Shown here in pieces: positions 35,020 through 44,996 of a stretch of 64,000 nucleotides of DNA. Source of the DNA: Rhodoplanes sp. Z2-YC6860. Lineage in GTDB: Bacteria > Pseudomonadota > Alphaproteobacteria > Rhizobiales > Xanthobacteraceae. The notes beneath the pieces were generated by a model, which did no database searches, had not been told where the DNA came from, and saw nothing but the letters and a program-made list of their open reading frames with translations. How positions within the stretch are numbered: position 1 is the stretch's first letter; each line of letters opens with the position of its first letter. Made by a program: the position numbers and the translations under genes. The stretch spans positions 620,001 to 684,000 of the forward strand of contig NZ_CP007440.1 of assembly GCF_001579845.1 (NCBI RefSeq), in the 5' to 3' direction.

Positions 35020-38000
35020 ATGCAAAGCGTAGGCGGAACAATACATCTCTTCGCATCAGATCTCGTCGGCCACCTAAACTGCCGCCATCTGACTGAGCTT
35101 GATCTTGCTGTCGCCCACGGAGAGTTGGCAAAGCCCTCCGTCTGGGACCCGGTTCTCGAGCTTTTGACGGAACGCGGCTCCCAGCACGAGCAAAACTATG
35201 TCGACCACCTCCGCACCAACGGGATGACGTTAGCCGCTGTCGATGGCGTGGGTGTCGATGCGGCGTCAGTGGGCAAAACACTCCATGAGATGAGAGCCGG
35301 CACGGCGATTATCGTACAAGGTGCATTGCAAGCAGGCCGATGGGGAGGACGAGCGGACGTTCTACGGCGCGTTGAAATCCCGAGCGCCCTCGGAGGCTGG
35401 TCTTATGAGGTGGTCGACACCAAGCTGGCCAAGGAAACCAAGGGAAATACCGTACTGCAGCTCTGCCTCTACTCAGACCTGCTTGCTCTTTCTCAGGGCC
35501 GCATTCCTGAATCTTCTTTCGTTGTTGCGCCCGGCACGGGTTTTGAGCCGCAAGAATTCCGGATCGCGGACTTCAGCGCGTACTACCGTCGAGTGCGGGC
35601 TAGTCTTGAGCGAGCAGTAGATCAGGGTCCGCAAAGCGTATATCCGGAGCCGAAACCTCATTGCGAAATTTGCCGGTGGCGAACGCGATGCGATGCCAAG
35701 CGGCGCGAGGACGATCACCTTTCGCTTGTCGCCAACATTTCGAAAATCCAAATCGGTGAACTTGAGCGCCAGACGGTCGGCACGACTGCGGCGTTGGCCA
35801 AACTTTCGCTACCACTGCCATGGAAGCCGGACCGCGGCTCAGCGCAAAGCTACACCCGAATTCGTGAGCAGGCGCGAATCCAGGTAGAGGGACGCGAGCA
35901 GGGAAAAGTCATCTACGAGCCCCTGAAGCCGGAGCATAGCTTTGGTCTCGCGCTCCTTCCAGAGCCGTCTCCAGGCGACATCTTTCTGGATTTTGAGGGG
36001 GATCCATTTGTCGATGGGGGCGGCCTCGAATTCCTATTTGGGTACGCGTTCCGCGATGATGCCGGTACCGTCCGATATCGTGCTGACTGGGCCCTCTCGC
36101 GGATTTCAGAAAAGGAGGCGTTCGAGTGTTTCGTAGATTTCGTAATTGAGCGCCTGGATATACATCCAGGTCTACACATTTATCACTTCGCGCCTTACGA
36201 GCCTGCTGCGCTCAAGCGCCTCATGGGAAGATATGCGACTCGGGAAGACGAACTAGATCGCCTGCTGCGGTCTATTAAGTTTGTCGACCTCTATGCAGTC
36301 GTGCGGCACGGAATTCGCGCGAGCGTTGAAAGTTATTCGATCAAGAAGCTTGAGCCGCTCTATCAGTTCAAACGGCAACTGCCGCTGTCGGACGCTGGCA
36401 AGACGCTGGCGAAGGTGCAAGCTTGCCTCGAACTAGGCGACTTCGATGCTATCACTGAACAGGACCAACAAACCGTCGAGGGCTATAACCGGGACGACTG
36501 TCTGTCGGCCTGGAAGCTGCGCGATTGGCTCGAGGGGGTACGAACAGCCGTCATTCAATCCGGCGCGGCTATTGATCGACCGGCGCCGGAGCCCGGCGAG
36601 GCCAGTGAGGAGCTTACTGAATGGCAGGAGAAGGTTGCCGCGCTGGTTAGCCGCCTCACGCACGGCGTGCCGATCGATCCGACGGAGAGAACAGCGGAAC
36701 AGCAGGCCCGATGGCTACTTGCGAACGTGATTGACTTCCACAGACGCGAGGCAAAGTCAGCTTGGTGGGAGCATTTTCGGCTCGCGGCGCTGTCAGCAGA
36801 GGATCTGTTGGAAGAGCGGGCGGCTCTGTCGGAATTGGTCTTCGTGGAGGCGGCGGGTGGTACGACGAAGGCACCCATTCATCGATATCAGTTCCCGCCG
36901 CAGGACACTGATATCCGGGGCGATGAAGACCTCAGGATGCTCGGCGGTGAACCATTTGGTTCGGTCCAGGCGATCTCGCTTGAAGAGCGCACCGTGGACG
37001 TCAAGAAGCGCCAAGATACAGCCAGCGTACATCCGGTGGCGGTTTACGCACATAAAGTCATTTCTAGCCAAGTTTTGGCCGACAGCCTTTTCCGAATCGG
37101 TGGACATGTAGCGGAGAATGGAATCTCCGGCAACGGTCCGTACCAAGCCGCTCGAGATCTCCTCTTGATGTCCGCGCCTCGCACCGGCGGAGAGCCACTT
37201 AGAATAGGCAGCGAAACGCCGCTGGCGGCGGCTGTGCGCGTCGCGCGAGCTCTTGATGGTGGGACACTTCCGTTACAAGGGCCACCAGGGTCCGGGAAGA
37301 CTTACACCGGCGCCCACATGATCTGCGCGCTCGCCAGATCCGGACAGCGCATGGGGATCACAGCCAATAGCCACAAGGTCATCCGCAACCTTCTCGATGA
37401 GACAATCAAGATTGGGGAGGAACTTGGCGTTTCAATCGAATGCGTCCAGTTGATTCGAGATCATGAAGAGAAGTCTGTTCCGCACCTCCAGTTCGCGAAG
37501 AACAATGCCAAACTACTGGCTGCCCTTGGGACCTCTTGCCAGGTTGGCGGCGGTACTGCGTGGCTTTGGGCGCACCCAAATGCGTCGGAGGCGGTGGACG
37601 TTCTGTTCATCGATGAGGCAGCCCAGATGTCTCTCGCGAGCGTCCTTGCGGCCTCGCAGGCGGCACGAACACTGGTGCTTTTGGGCGATCCCCGCCAGCT
37701 CGAACAACCTCTTCAAGGAACACATCCGGAGGGCACTGATGTTTCGGCCCTTGATCACATGCTCGGCGATCATGCAACGATCCCTGCTGAGCGCGGCCTA
37801 TTCCTAGAAGAGACATGGCGGCTGCATCCTAACATCTGCGCTTATACTTCCGAATTGTTTTACGAGGGTCGTCTCCGATCTAGGGCTGGCCTAGAACATC
37901 AGCGAATAGACTCGGCTGGCGACCTGGACGGGTCTGGCCTGCGTTACTTGCCTGTTTTGCACGAGGGTAACCAGAACTCGTCGCCGGAGGAGGCGGACAA

Positions 38001-38418
38001 AATTCGCGAACTTGTCGAGGGATTGTTGAAGTCCGGAGCCAAATTCACTGATAAAGATGGCAAACAGAGTCCTATTGGACTGGACGATGTTCTTATCATC
38101 GCGCCCTACAACGCTCAGGTCTTCAAACTCCAGGACCGCATCCCGGGCGGGCGGATTGGCACAGTCGACAAATTCCAGGGCCAACAAGCCCCTATCGTCA
38201 TCTACTCTATGACGACTTCCACGCCGGCTGACGCGCCGCGCGGAATGGAGTTCCTCTACAGCCCGAACCGACTCAATGTGGCCACGTCACGTGCCAAAGC
38301 TCTGTGCATTCTGGTTGGCTCTCCGCTGCTGTTCGAAGCAGAATGTCGAACGCCGAGGCAGATGCAGTTGGCGAACGCCTTTTGCAGATATCTGGAGATG
38401 GCGACACCGCTCTCGTAA
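35020..38418 (+). CDS. TM0106-family RecB-like nuclease fused to a superfamily-1 helicase
   Basis: 1132 aa. The N-terminal nuclease has the RecB-type strand YEVVDTKLAK (~130) and a C-x2-C...C cluster (HCEICRWRTRC) that may hold an Fe-S centre. Next is an RNase H-like exonuclease region (DIFLDFEGDPF, ~330; YNRDDCLSAWKL). The C-terminal Dna2-like helicase has LQGPPGSGKTYTG (~760), VLFIDEAAQMSLAS, LGDPRQLEQP and GTVDKFQGQQAPIV. Such proteins can unwind and digest DNA ends. It stands alone on the plus strand, divergent from the DUF6361 operon. Intact. Confidence 0.88.
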   Translation: MQSVGGTIHLFASDLVGHLNCRHLTELDLAVAHGELAKPSVWDPVLELLTERGSQHEQNYVDHLRTNGMTLAAVDGVGVDAASVGKTLHEMRAGTAIIVQGALQAGRWGGRADVLRRVEIPSALGGWSYEVVDTKLAKETKGNTVLQLCLYSDLLALSQGRIPESSFVVAPGTGFEPQEFRIADFSAYYRRVRASLERAVDQGPQSVYPEPKPHCEICRWRTRCDAKRREDDHLSLVANISKIQIGELERQTVGTTAALAKLSLPLPWKPDRGSAQSYTRIREQARIQVEGREQGKVIYEPLKPEHSFGLALLPEPSPGDIFLDFEGDPFVDGGGLEFLFGYAFRDDAGTVRYRADWALSRISEKEAFECFVDFVIERLDIHPGLHIYHFAPYEPAALKRLMGRYATREDELDRLLRSIKFVDLYAVVRHGIRASVESYSIKKLEPLYQFKRQLPLSDAGKTLAKVQACLELGDFDAITEQDQQTVEGYNRDDCLSAWKLRDWLEGVRTAVIQSGAAIDRPAPEPGEASEELTEWQEKVAALVSRLTHGVPIDPTERTAEQQARWLLANVIDFHRREAKSAWWEHFRLAALSAEDLLEERAALSELVFVEAAGGTTKAPIHRYQFPPQDTDIRGDEDLRMLGGEPFGSVQAISLEERTVDVKKRQDTASVHPVAVYAHKVISSQVLADSLFRIGGHVAENGISGNGPYQAARDLLLMSAPRTGGEPLRIGSETPLAAAVRVARALDGGTLPLQGPPGSGKTYTGAHMICALARSGQRMGITANSHKVIRNLLDETIKIGEELGVSIECVQLIRDHEEKSVPHLQFAKNNAKLLAALGTSCQVGGGTAWLWAHPNASEAVDVLFIDEAAQMSLASVLAASQAARTLVLLGDPRQLEQPLQGTHPEGTDVSALDHMLGDHATIPAERGLFLEETWRLHPNICAYTSELFYEGRLRSRAGLEHQRIDSAGDLDGSGLRYLPVLHEGNQNSSPEEADKIRELVEGLLKSGAKFTDKDGKQSPIGLDDVLIIAPYNAQVFKLQDRIPGGRIGTVDKFQGQQAPIVIYSMTTSTPADAPRGMEFLYSPNRLNVATSRAKALCILVGSPLLFEAECRTPRQMQLANAFCRYLEMATPLS

Positions 38419-38465
38419 TGTGCTTGAAATCCGACGCGGTCGAGCAGCTTGTACCGTCCTCGATG

Positions 38466-38804
38466 TCAAGAGCGAAAGATCTGTGCCAGTCGCGTGGTGC
38501 GTTCGAACTCGTTCTCGATAAATTCGGTCAGACCGGGCGACAATTCTTCGCCGGTTCGGTCGGCGCGGTCACGAATCTCTTGAGCAATTTCGCGGGTTAC
38601 GTCCCGCGCCCACCCTTCTGCAGTGTTGAAGCACACGATGCGGACGGGGTTGCTGTATTGTCCCTCCTTAAGGCCGCGAATTATCGTCTCTCGATCGGCC
38701 TGCTCTTCATCAACTTCGCGGTAAGCTCGGCCAAGTGATCCGAAGTCGTCGAGCACGACATACACATCGCTATTAAAGCCGGGAACTATAGACGGGCTGG
38801 GCAT
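38466..38804 (-). CDS. conserved small protein of unknown function
   Basis: 112 aa from the ATG at 38804, chosen because GGAG lies 6 nt upstream. Contains DVYVVLDDFGSLGRAYREVD and NPVRIVCFNTAEGWARDVT, a pattern I associate with short conserved hypotheticals in Rhizobiales. No catalytic motif is visible and the sequence is acidic. Its stop lies about 50 bp from the end of the convergent nuclease-helicase gene. Confidence 0.65.
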   Translation of the reverse strand: MPSPSIVPGFNSDVYVVLDDFGSLGRAYREVDEEQADRETIIRGLKEGQYSNPVRIVCFNTAEGWARDVTREIAQEIRDRADRTGEELSPGLTEFIENEFERTTRLAQIFRS

Positions 38805-39287
38805 AGGAAGCTCCATCCAACGCAGCACTCTTAACTTCCCAATATAGATGATCTAGCCATATTGAGGAGTTCAGATTGCGTCCGCCGGCTGCTGCGAGGT
38901 TGCAGCCCTCGCGGCTTTGATTCTTGCTTTGTGCTTTGATATTTGAAGGGTCGTTTGCCAAGCACGGCGGTCGGCACCGAACTTGGCCTACGAGGTCAGT
39001 CACTCACGTGTGCGTTCGTTCTCTATTACAATAGACGTTTACTACGGACACGACAGCAAGCTGGCGTCAGGGAACGTGCTGTGCAGCATCGTTGCATAAC
39101 TCTGGATGATCTGACTTCTGCGTTTATAAAGGGGTGCGAGCAGTCCAAGCGACCAAGTGGCGCGTGACTGATCCAACGCATATCGGGGCGGACCGAGAAC
39201 CGAATGTTGTTGGGACACCAATAGAAGATTCCACCATGAGCCTGAGAGGGAAGTGGTGCGCTGGCTCTCAATCGTCAAATAATTACA
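38805..39287. other. gap without a supported gene
   Basis: About 480 bp. Short frames on both strands lack ribosome-binding sites and recognisable products. A hairpin-like stretch, GCTGCGAGG-TTGCAG-CCCTCGCGGC at 38892-38916, might terminate transcription. Otherwise nothing is seen. Confidence 0.4.
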
Positions 39288-40343
39288 TTATTGCCGAGAC
39301 AACCAAGCGAGGTCTCTGGTCTGCTCACCCTTATGTGAGATCAGTACATCCCACTTTCGCTCAGAAATAACCCGTCGGGCGTAAGCTCTGCCTGCGTCGT
39401 CTTGACCATTGCTGACGTGACGTTCCCACCAACTTTCCAAACCCTGAAGTTTCTTCCAACTCGGCGGCAGCCTATCGTACTGATCTTGCAGCTCTGCCAG
39501 AGTCCTATAAAGTGCCCGCCGACTGGAAAATTCTGCAGCGACGACCGTTAAACTGTCTCGCAGCAGATTGGTACGAGGCAATAAAACTCCGATAACGATT
39601 TGGATTTCATCGATTAGCTTGGGCGATGGAGTTGCCCGCGGCGCAGGCGGCGGAATTCGGACGGAAGCCGCTTCAGCGGCTGCAAGTTCTGCGGCCTCAC
39701 GCAACCCGCGTTCCTCTTCGATCGCTTGTCGCAGAAGCTCGGCCTCGATTTTTACATCTTCGCCGATTGCCGCATTGCCCTTCAACCGCGCGATGTCGGC
39801 TCGGAGTCCCGCTTCTCGAGCCTTTGCGGCAAGCAACTCTGCAGCAATCAGTCTGGAGCGGGTTTCCGCTGATGTGCTCTCGGCTTCGTTTAGATCAACC
39901 TTAGTCAGGCCTAGTATGCTTGCGAGTTCCGATCGGAGAGATTCAAGATCCGTGAGATCGGAGCGTTTCGCGAATCGAACAAACCAATCCCCGCCGATGC
40001 CGGGAATTGGTTCGCCAAGATATCTGCCCGTTCGCAGGACGTGAAATCCTGCCTCTCGTAAAGCGATGGCGCTACGTTCGCACGCCGTAGCAGACCCAGG
40101 GAGGACCAAATATGCCTCCGCTACACCATCGATCACACCAAACGAAATCGTTGGGGTGGCAGCCTCGTAAGTACAACGGTCGGGAGGAATGGCCACACCG
40201 TTGACTTCGATTTGGTCGCCAGGCGGCAATAAAGGATATGCCAAGCTCCGCCAGATCGCGCCCTTCCGGCCGTCGGGCAGCACCACGATGCGGCACTCTT
40301 GCAATTCTAAAAGTTGCAACCCGTCAAAAACCGAGATCATCAT
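39288..40343 (-). CDS. uncharacterised coiled-coil protein divergent from Zorya
   Basis: 351 aa. The N-terminal ~160 residues are beta-rich (CRIVVLPDGRKGAIWRSLAY, PPGDQIEVNG, GIGGDWFVRFAKR). Residues ~165-240 are an Ala/Glu/Arg-rich coiled coil (AAELLAAKAREAGLRADIAR, ELLRQAIEEERGLREAAEL). A globular C-terminus ends in DVLISHKGEQTRDLAWLSRQ. No family is recognised. It is transcribed away from zorA across an 81-bp gap, so the two directions probably share a control region. It may be an accessory or regulatory partner of Zorya; this is inference from position only. Confidence 0.6.
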   Translation of the reverse strand: MMISVFDGLQLLELQECRIVVLPDGRKGAIWRSLAYPLLPPGDQIEVNGVAIPPDRCTYEAATPTISFGVIDGVAEAYLVLPGSATACERSAIALREAGFHVLRTGRYLGEPIPGIGGDWFVRFAKRSDLTDLESLRSELASILGLTKVDLNEAESTSAETRSRLIAAELLAAKAREAGLRADIARLKGNAAIGEDVKIEAELLRQAIEEERGLREAAELAAAEAASVRIPPPAPRATPSPKLIDEIQIVIGVLLPRTNLLRDSLTVVAAEFSSRRALYRTLAELQDQYDRLPPSWKKLQGLESWWERHVSNGQDDAGRAYARRVISERKWDVLISHKGEQTRDLAWLSRQ

Positions 40344-40424
40344 AGAGGCGCTTTGGGGTTATCCCTCATCGTCAGTTGGCGTCCGGTCGGCTTAGAATGA
40401 TGTGGGGGTGGGGGAAAACGAGCA

Positions 40425-42491
40425 ATGCATTCGGTAGCCAGTGTAATTTCGCAACCGGCCGCAATCTACGGGGTCGTCTCCGTTCTTGGCCTTTGGGCAT
40501 TTATATCTGGTTGGTCCCTGTTCGTTGGGACCTCAAAGCTTGCCGCGGCCCTCGCTCGTGCGGCCGATCTCATCCAGCGAACAAAAGATCCACTCGAATT
40601 TGCCGTCAATTACGAAGCCATTTCCATGCAATTGGGGAGCGATGCGATCTTAGGATCGCGGTGGCGAGAGTATCGCGACTCGCTACTAACCCCTAGCCAG
40701 CCAAACCGTCCGGTACGAGCAACAAGCCGTGCCGGTGCTTGGTTTGACTTCGGGCTATTTCGAGTTCCGGGCATACAAGTCGATTTGCGCTACCACGCAG
40801 CGCTGCCAAATCTGTTGGTGGGCGCTGGCCTGCTATTTACGTTTATCGGTCTTGCGGCTGCTCTAGGAACCGCGGGCGGTATCGTAAGTGGCGTGGATCA
40901 GAGCGGACGCAACACAGCTCTGCAGACCTTGCTTGATGCCGCATCATTTAAATTCATTACGTCACTCGTTGGCTTATTTTTGTCGATTGCCTACGCTCTT
41001 TTTCGAAAGCGGCGCTTGCGAACCGTTGAACGGGCGCTCGACGGATTTGTTTCGACCCTGGAAAATCGAATTCCGCTGCTCACACCAACAAGTTTGCAAT
41101 TTGAGGCAAATGAACATCTCAAGCGGCAGTCTACTCAGCTTGAAACATTCTCGACTGATCTCGCGGTCAATCTCGCTTCCGTATTTGACAAAGCCTTCGA
41201 CGATAGGTTGGGCCAACATATTGGGCCCTTGACTGAAGCCATGCAGCGGCTCGCTGGTGCTCAAGGCAGTCGAAATGAAGAAGCCATGCAATCGATGACC
41301 GATTCATTTCTGGAACGATTGCACGGTGGTGCCGGCGATCACATGCAAGGTGTTGTGACCAGCCTTCGCGAGTTGGGTGTTCGCCTCGAAAGTTTACAGA
41401 CCGGCCTCGGCGACTCTGCCGTTCGAATGGCGCAGTCTGCGGATGCTATGGCGACACGTATGGGTGAGGGGGCAGAGACGGCTTTGTCTCGGGTTACGGA
41501 TCAGATGGGGGGTCTCGTCGAGACATTACACATGATGGCGGAGCGATCTCAAAGCGCCGCATCCGAAGCAGGGAGTCAAATGGCCTTGCGTATTGAAGCC
41601 GCAGCTGCGGGATTCGAGGAGGCAGCTCGATCGGTAGCATCCGTTCTCTCTGGCGCTGCGTCGAATCTTGAGACGCGCATGGGCCAACATGCCCAGGTCA
41701 GTTCCGCAAGGCTCTCTGAACAATTCCAAGCGATGATCGATGAGCTGCGTGGATTGGCGGAGATGAGTCGCGCTACCGGCGCTCAGGCATTCGCTGCTTT
41801 AGCTGAGAAGGTTGGTTCTGCCGCGGCGGGATTTGAAACGACGGCGAACCGGGTCAGTGAGACACTGCAAGGCGCGGCAAATAAAACGGGCAGTACGTTA
41901 GAACAGGGAGCAGAAGACGTGGTCCAACGTCTGGCTGCTGCCGCGGACGGTTTGGGTAGTCGGGTTTCTTCTCTCACGGCGGCTGCAGATTCGATAGCGG
42001 TACGTATTGCAGAATTAAACCGATCAGCAGGAGACGCAGCTAAGCCGCTTGTCACCACAGCCGAGCATCTTCGTTTCGCGGGGCAAGCCGCGCAAAATGC
42101 TGCGGAGCCCCTCAATCAGGCGGCAGGTACCATCAGTCGTTCGCTGGACCAGGTGGCCGGCGTTGCTCAGCGCCTCAATAGCGCGCAGGCGGCGTCCGAA
42201 CGTTTGATCGAAAGTTTGAACGCCGCTGTGCAACGGTTCGAGGGCGTCGATCAAGAATTGGCGCGCACACTTCAAGGACTGCAAACTGGCCTGCAAGGTT
42301 TTGCTCGAGAAGTGGCAACGGTCGTCAGCCAAACCGATCAGAACTTGGCTAAGGCAGCGACTCAGCTTGGCAGCCTAGTCAATAGTTTGCAGACAAGTCT
42401 GGAAGATTTCGCGATGACGACCACGAGCTCCACAGCCTTAGGCAAGGCTGACGGAGATCCAGCAGTTCTTCTGACAAATCAACGCCCTTGA
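40425..42491 (+). CDS. zorA: Zorya anti-phage system protein ZorA (MotA-like channel with long tail)
   Basis: 688 aa with GGGGGAAAACGAG before the start. Membrane segments lie at about 8-36, 126-150 and 178-200 (LLVGAGLLFTFIGLAAALGT; FKFITSLVGLFLSIAYALF). A long Ala/Glu/Gln-rich helical tail (~220-670) follows with repeated GAExx..A.RV motifs. ZorA forms the pentameric motor ring around a ZorB dimer in the inner membrane, and its cytoplasmic tail is thought to relay phage-entry signals. Gene order zorA-B-C-D and protein sizes match type I Zorya. Confidence 0.92.
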   Translation: MHSVASVISQPAAIYGVVSVLGLWAFISGWSLFVGTSKLAAALARAADLIQRTKDPLEFAVNYEAISMQLGSDAILGSRWREYRDSLLTPSQPNRPVRATSRAGAWFDFGLFRVPGIQVDLRYHAALPNLLVGAGLLFTFIGLAAALGTAGGIVSGVDQSGRNTALQTLLDAASFKFITSLVGLFLSIAYALFRKRRLRTVERALDGFVSTLENRIPLLTPTSLQFEANEHLKRQSTQLETFSTDLAVNLASVFDKAFDDRLGQHIGPLTEAMQRLAGAQGSRNEEAMQSMTDSFLERLHGGAGDHMQGVVTSLRELGVRLESLQTGLGDSAVRMAQSADAMATRMGEGAETALSRVTDQMGGLVETLHMMAERSQSAASEAGSQMALRIEAAAAGFEEAARSVASVLSGAASNLETRMGQHAQVSSARLSEQFQAMIDELRGLAEMSRATGAQAFAALAEKVGSAAAGFETTANRVSETLQGAANKTGSTLEQGAEDVVQRLAAAADGLGSRVSSLTAAADSIAVRIAELNRSAGDAAKPLVTTAEHLRFAGQAAQNAAEPLNQAAGTISRSLDQVAGVAQRLNSAQAASERLIESLNAAVQRFEGVDQELARTLQGLQTGLQGFAREVATVVSQTDQNLAKAATQLGSLVNSLQTSLEDFAMTTTSSTALGKADGDPAVLLTNQRP

Positions 42492-42519
42492 TATGTTCGC
42501 GTAGGGGACGCGTAAAAAA

Positions 42520-43551
42520 ATGTCTGTAACGGACACCGCCGATGAGAGTGCCGGAGAAGGTTATTTCGCATCGGCAAGCGACCTGATGGTCGGCATTCTG
42601 TTCGTGTTCCTGCTTATGCTAACCGTATTTGCCCTCAATTACAAAGACGCAGAAAACGACCAAAAAGTTGAGAAGGCCCGCTACCAATTGGCGCTCGAAC
42701 GTGCCGCGGCAGCTGAAAAGCGCGCTGAACAGGCCGAAGCTCAGGCAAAATTAGATGCAGCCAAAGCCGCAGCTCAATTGGCTGAAAACCAACGGCTGCG
42801 CGATCTCCTCAACTCTGCGGTCGCGAGGCTGCAACAGGATGTTCGAGAACGAACGGAGGCTCGCGAGCGTATTTTGAATTCATTGGAACAGCAACTCGCT
42901 GCCAGGGGCGTCAAGGTCTTTATCGATCCGGTATCCGGAGTCTTGCGCCTTCCCGAGGACCTCCTATTCGATGTAGGCGAATCCTCGATACGTAAGGATC
43001 GCAAAGATCGCTTTGCTGCGCTCAATACACTTGCGGATGTACTCGCCCAAGTCCTGGCCTGTTTCGGCTCAAACGGGGAGCGATCGGGGTGCCATGGCTT
43101 TGCTTCGTCGATCCTCGAAACCGTCCTGGTGGAAGGTCATACCGACAGGCAAGGGTACCGAAAGCGAGTGGTGCCGGTGCCGGCTGGAGTGTCAATTCTA
43201 CCTAGCATTTCGACGACAGTTCAGCTTGAAGCGCCCAATCAACGCGCCAGCTCGGAAGAATCGCAAAATCGAAATGATCGGCTGTCTACTGAACGAGCAC
43301 TGACCGTATTTAAAGAGCTTCAGCGAGCTCAACCCGCTTTGGTTGGCTTACGTAACGGCGAGAAGCTGCCGCTACTTGGCTTCTCGGGCTACGGTGATCG
43401 TCGACCGTTACCGGAGGCCCAAGGTTCAACGGCGGACGATTATCGCAAGAATCGACGTATCGACTTGCGCTTTGTGTTGTCTGCCCGCAGCTCGACCGAG
43501 CTGGAGAAACTGCTAAAGCAGATCGAAGACGTTCTAGGTGGGCGGCCATAA
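42520..43551 (+). CDS. zorB: Zorya protein ZorB (MotB/OmpA-like)
   Basis: 343 aa. A single N-terminal membrane helix, ASDLMVGILFVFLLMLTVFA, carries the conserved proton-path aspartate (D21). A helical linker (~45-130) leads to an OmpA-like peptidoglycan-binding domain with FDVGESSIR, VEGHTD, NDRLSTERALTVF, LLGFSGYGDRRP and KNRRIDLRF. It anchors the ZorAB motor to the cell wall and conducts ions. It begins 28 bp after zorA, and its stop overlaps the zorC start (TAATG). Confidence 0.93.
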   Translation: MSVTDTADESAGEGYFASASDLMVGILFVFLLMLTVFALNYKDAENDQKVEKARYQLALERAAAAEKRAEQAEAQAKLDAAKAAAQLAENQRLRDLLNSAVARLQQDVRERTEARERILNSLEQQLAARGVKVFIDPVSGVLRLPEDLLFDVGESSIRKDRKDRFAALNTLADVLAQVLACFGSNGERSGCHGFASSILETVLVEGHTDRQGYRKRVVPVPAGVSILPSISTTVQLEAPNQRASSEESQNRNDRLSTERALTVFKELQRAQPALVGLRNGEKLPLLGFSGYGDRRPLPEAQGSTADDYRKNRRIDLRFVLSARSSTELEKLLKQIEDVLGGRP

Positions 43552-44996
43552 TGTATACGCGCCAAGCCTTAGCTGCTCTTCAAGCGACGTCTCGTTCGCT
43601 TTCGCCGGCGAAACATCTCCCCGCGCGTCTTGCGAGCGCTGAAGCAGTGCAATTGCTTGGCGCAACCCAATCGGCACCCGCCGAGCCTGCTGAGGCGGTT
43701 CTAGAGCTGTTGCGGCGGAAGCTTGTGGCCCGATTTTCTAACGCTGCCTATGATGTTCAAATCTCACGGAGAGACCTAAGCAACGCCCCCTGGTTGCTTT
43801 GGCATCACCAGCAGCCTTTGGCAAACATTTCCGGCTTACTTGAGGCGGTATACGCCCAATCGATCCGATCAAATTCCACTCGTCGCAATTTCATCGAAGC
43901 TTGGGTTCATGATTTCTCAACCGAGGGGCCCGCAATTGGAAAAGCGGGTGCCGCTATCCGTCTGTTATTGACGTCGACGCGAGATCCAAGACTTGAGCAT
44001 TGGCGAATTGGAGATCGCGTCGCGAGCGTTTTCGACCCGAAAGCTGGGCCATGTCAGTTTGCTAATTGGCTGCTGAATGGTCCTCAAACTGTCGATGAAA
44101 TATTTGAAATGACCGGCTTTGCCGATCCGTTTCGATCGGTCGGGGGCTTCATGCGCGTCGTTCAGCAAGAACTATTGAAACTGGCTGAGCCAAAGTTAGG
44201 AGGCGAAGCGGGCGAGCAAGCTTTGGCGCGATTGGTCGCTTGCTTTGCTCCAGGAAACCAACTGCGCTTTCAAGAATCTCAATCGAGAGGTGAAATTGCC
44301 CGCGGATTGCTTGCGCCATGGATCGAAAGCGAGCAAGAACCAACGGAATCGGTTCGACGCGGTGTCCAGGCATTTTTATTGAAGTATGTTGGCGATCCCC
44401 GCATTCATCCGGCGCGTTGGAGTGACGCCGGCGATCAGGCCACGAGCCTTATGAGACGCTGGCTGACACGTGCATCGTTGAGCGCATTCTTTGAACTTAT
44501 TCGCGACCATGCTCTCGATTCCCACTGGCGGTATCGCGAAGCGTTTTGGACTGCCTGTCTAGACAAGGACGAAACGGCAGATGCCTGGTTAGTCTTTGGT
44601 CGAAATATCCATGCATCGGCGCGTGCCATTCGAGAACTCAACGGAAGTTACGGACGACTCGAAGGTTCTGGCGTGTCTGGCGATCACGCTGTGATGTTAC
44701 TCAAGATCAAAAACTTGATCTTTTGTGAGTGGAGCCACAATGGGAAGCTACGCGTGTGGTCGGGCGATTGGAAAGATGCTCCACGCCTCAATCTTCCGAG
44801 CTATACCCGAGCCGACCTTACCGCCAATGGGCTGCCATTCCCGCCAAATTCAAGATTTGGATCCAAAGGTGCAGGTGATGGGGGCGGGCTGAGTCATATT
44901 GGATCGGACCGAAGCTATTGGCAGGGAAGTGCAGCGGAATTGCTGGCGCGTCGCGCTCGCATTTCGCTGGGTCCGGCCGATTGGTTGCCCCGATGA
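43551..44996 (+). CDS. zorC: Zorya protein ZorC (EH-signature domain)
   Basis: 481 aa. The C-terminal part carries the EH signature: ADAWLVFGRNIHASARAI, a Gly-rich GSYGRLEGSGVSGDH and IFCEWSHNGKLRVW, with the name-giving Glu and His in ...EWSHNG. In type I Zorya, ZorC binds DNA and is needed with ZorD to stop phage after the motor senses infection. Both ends overlap neighbouring genes by a few nucleotides (TAATG with zorB, ATGA with zorD), so the operon is tightly coupled. Confidence 0.88.
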   Translation: MYTRQALAALQATSRSLSPAKHLPARLASAEAVQLLGATQSAPAEPAEAVLELLRRKLVARFSNAAYDVQISRRDLSNAPWLLWHHQQPLANISGLLEAVYAQSIRSNSTRRNFIEAWVHDFSTEGPAIGKAGAAIRLLLTSTRDPRLEHWRIGDRVASVFDPKAGPCQFANWLLNGPQTVDEIFEMTGFADPFRSVGGFMRVVQQELLKLAEPKLGGEAGEQALARLVACFAPGNQLRFQESQSRGEIARGLLAPWIESEQEPTESVRRGVQAFLLKYVGDPRIHPARWSDAGDQATSLMRRWLTRASLSAFFELIRDHALDSHWRYREAFWTACLDKDETADAWLVFGRNIHASARAIRELNGSYGRLEGSGVSGDHAVMLLKIKNLIFCEWSHNGKLRVWSGDWKDAPRLNLPSYTRADLTANGLPFPPNSRFGSKGAGDGGGLSHIGSDRSYWQGSAAELLARRARISLGPADWLPR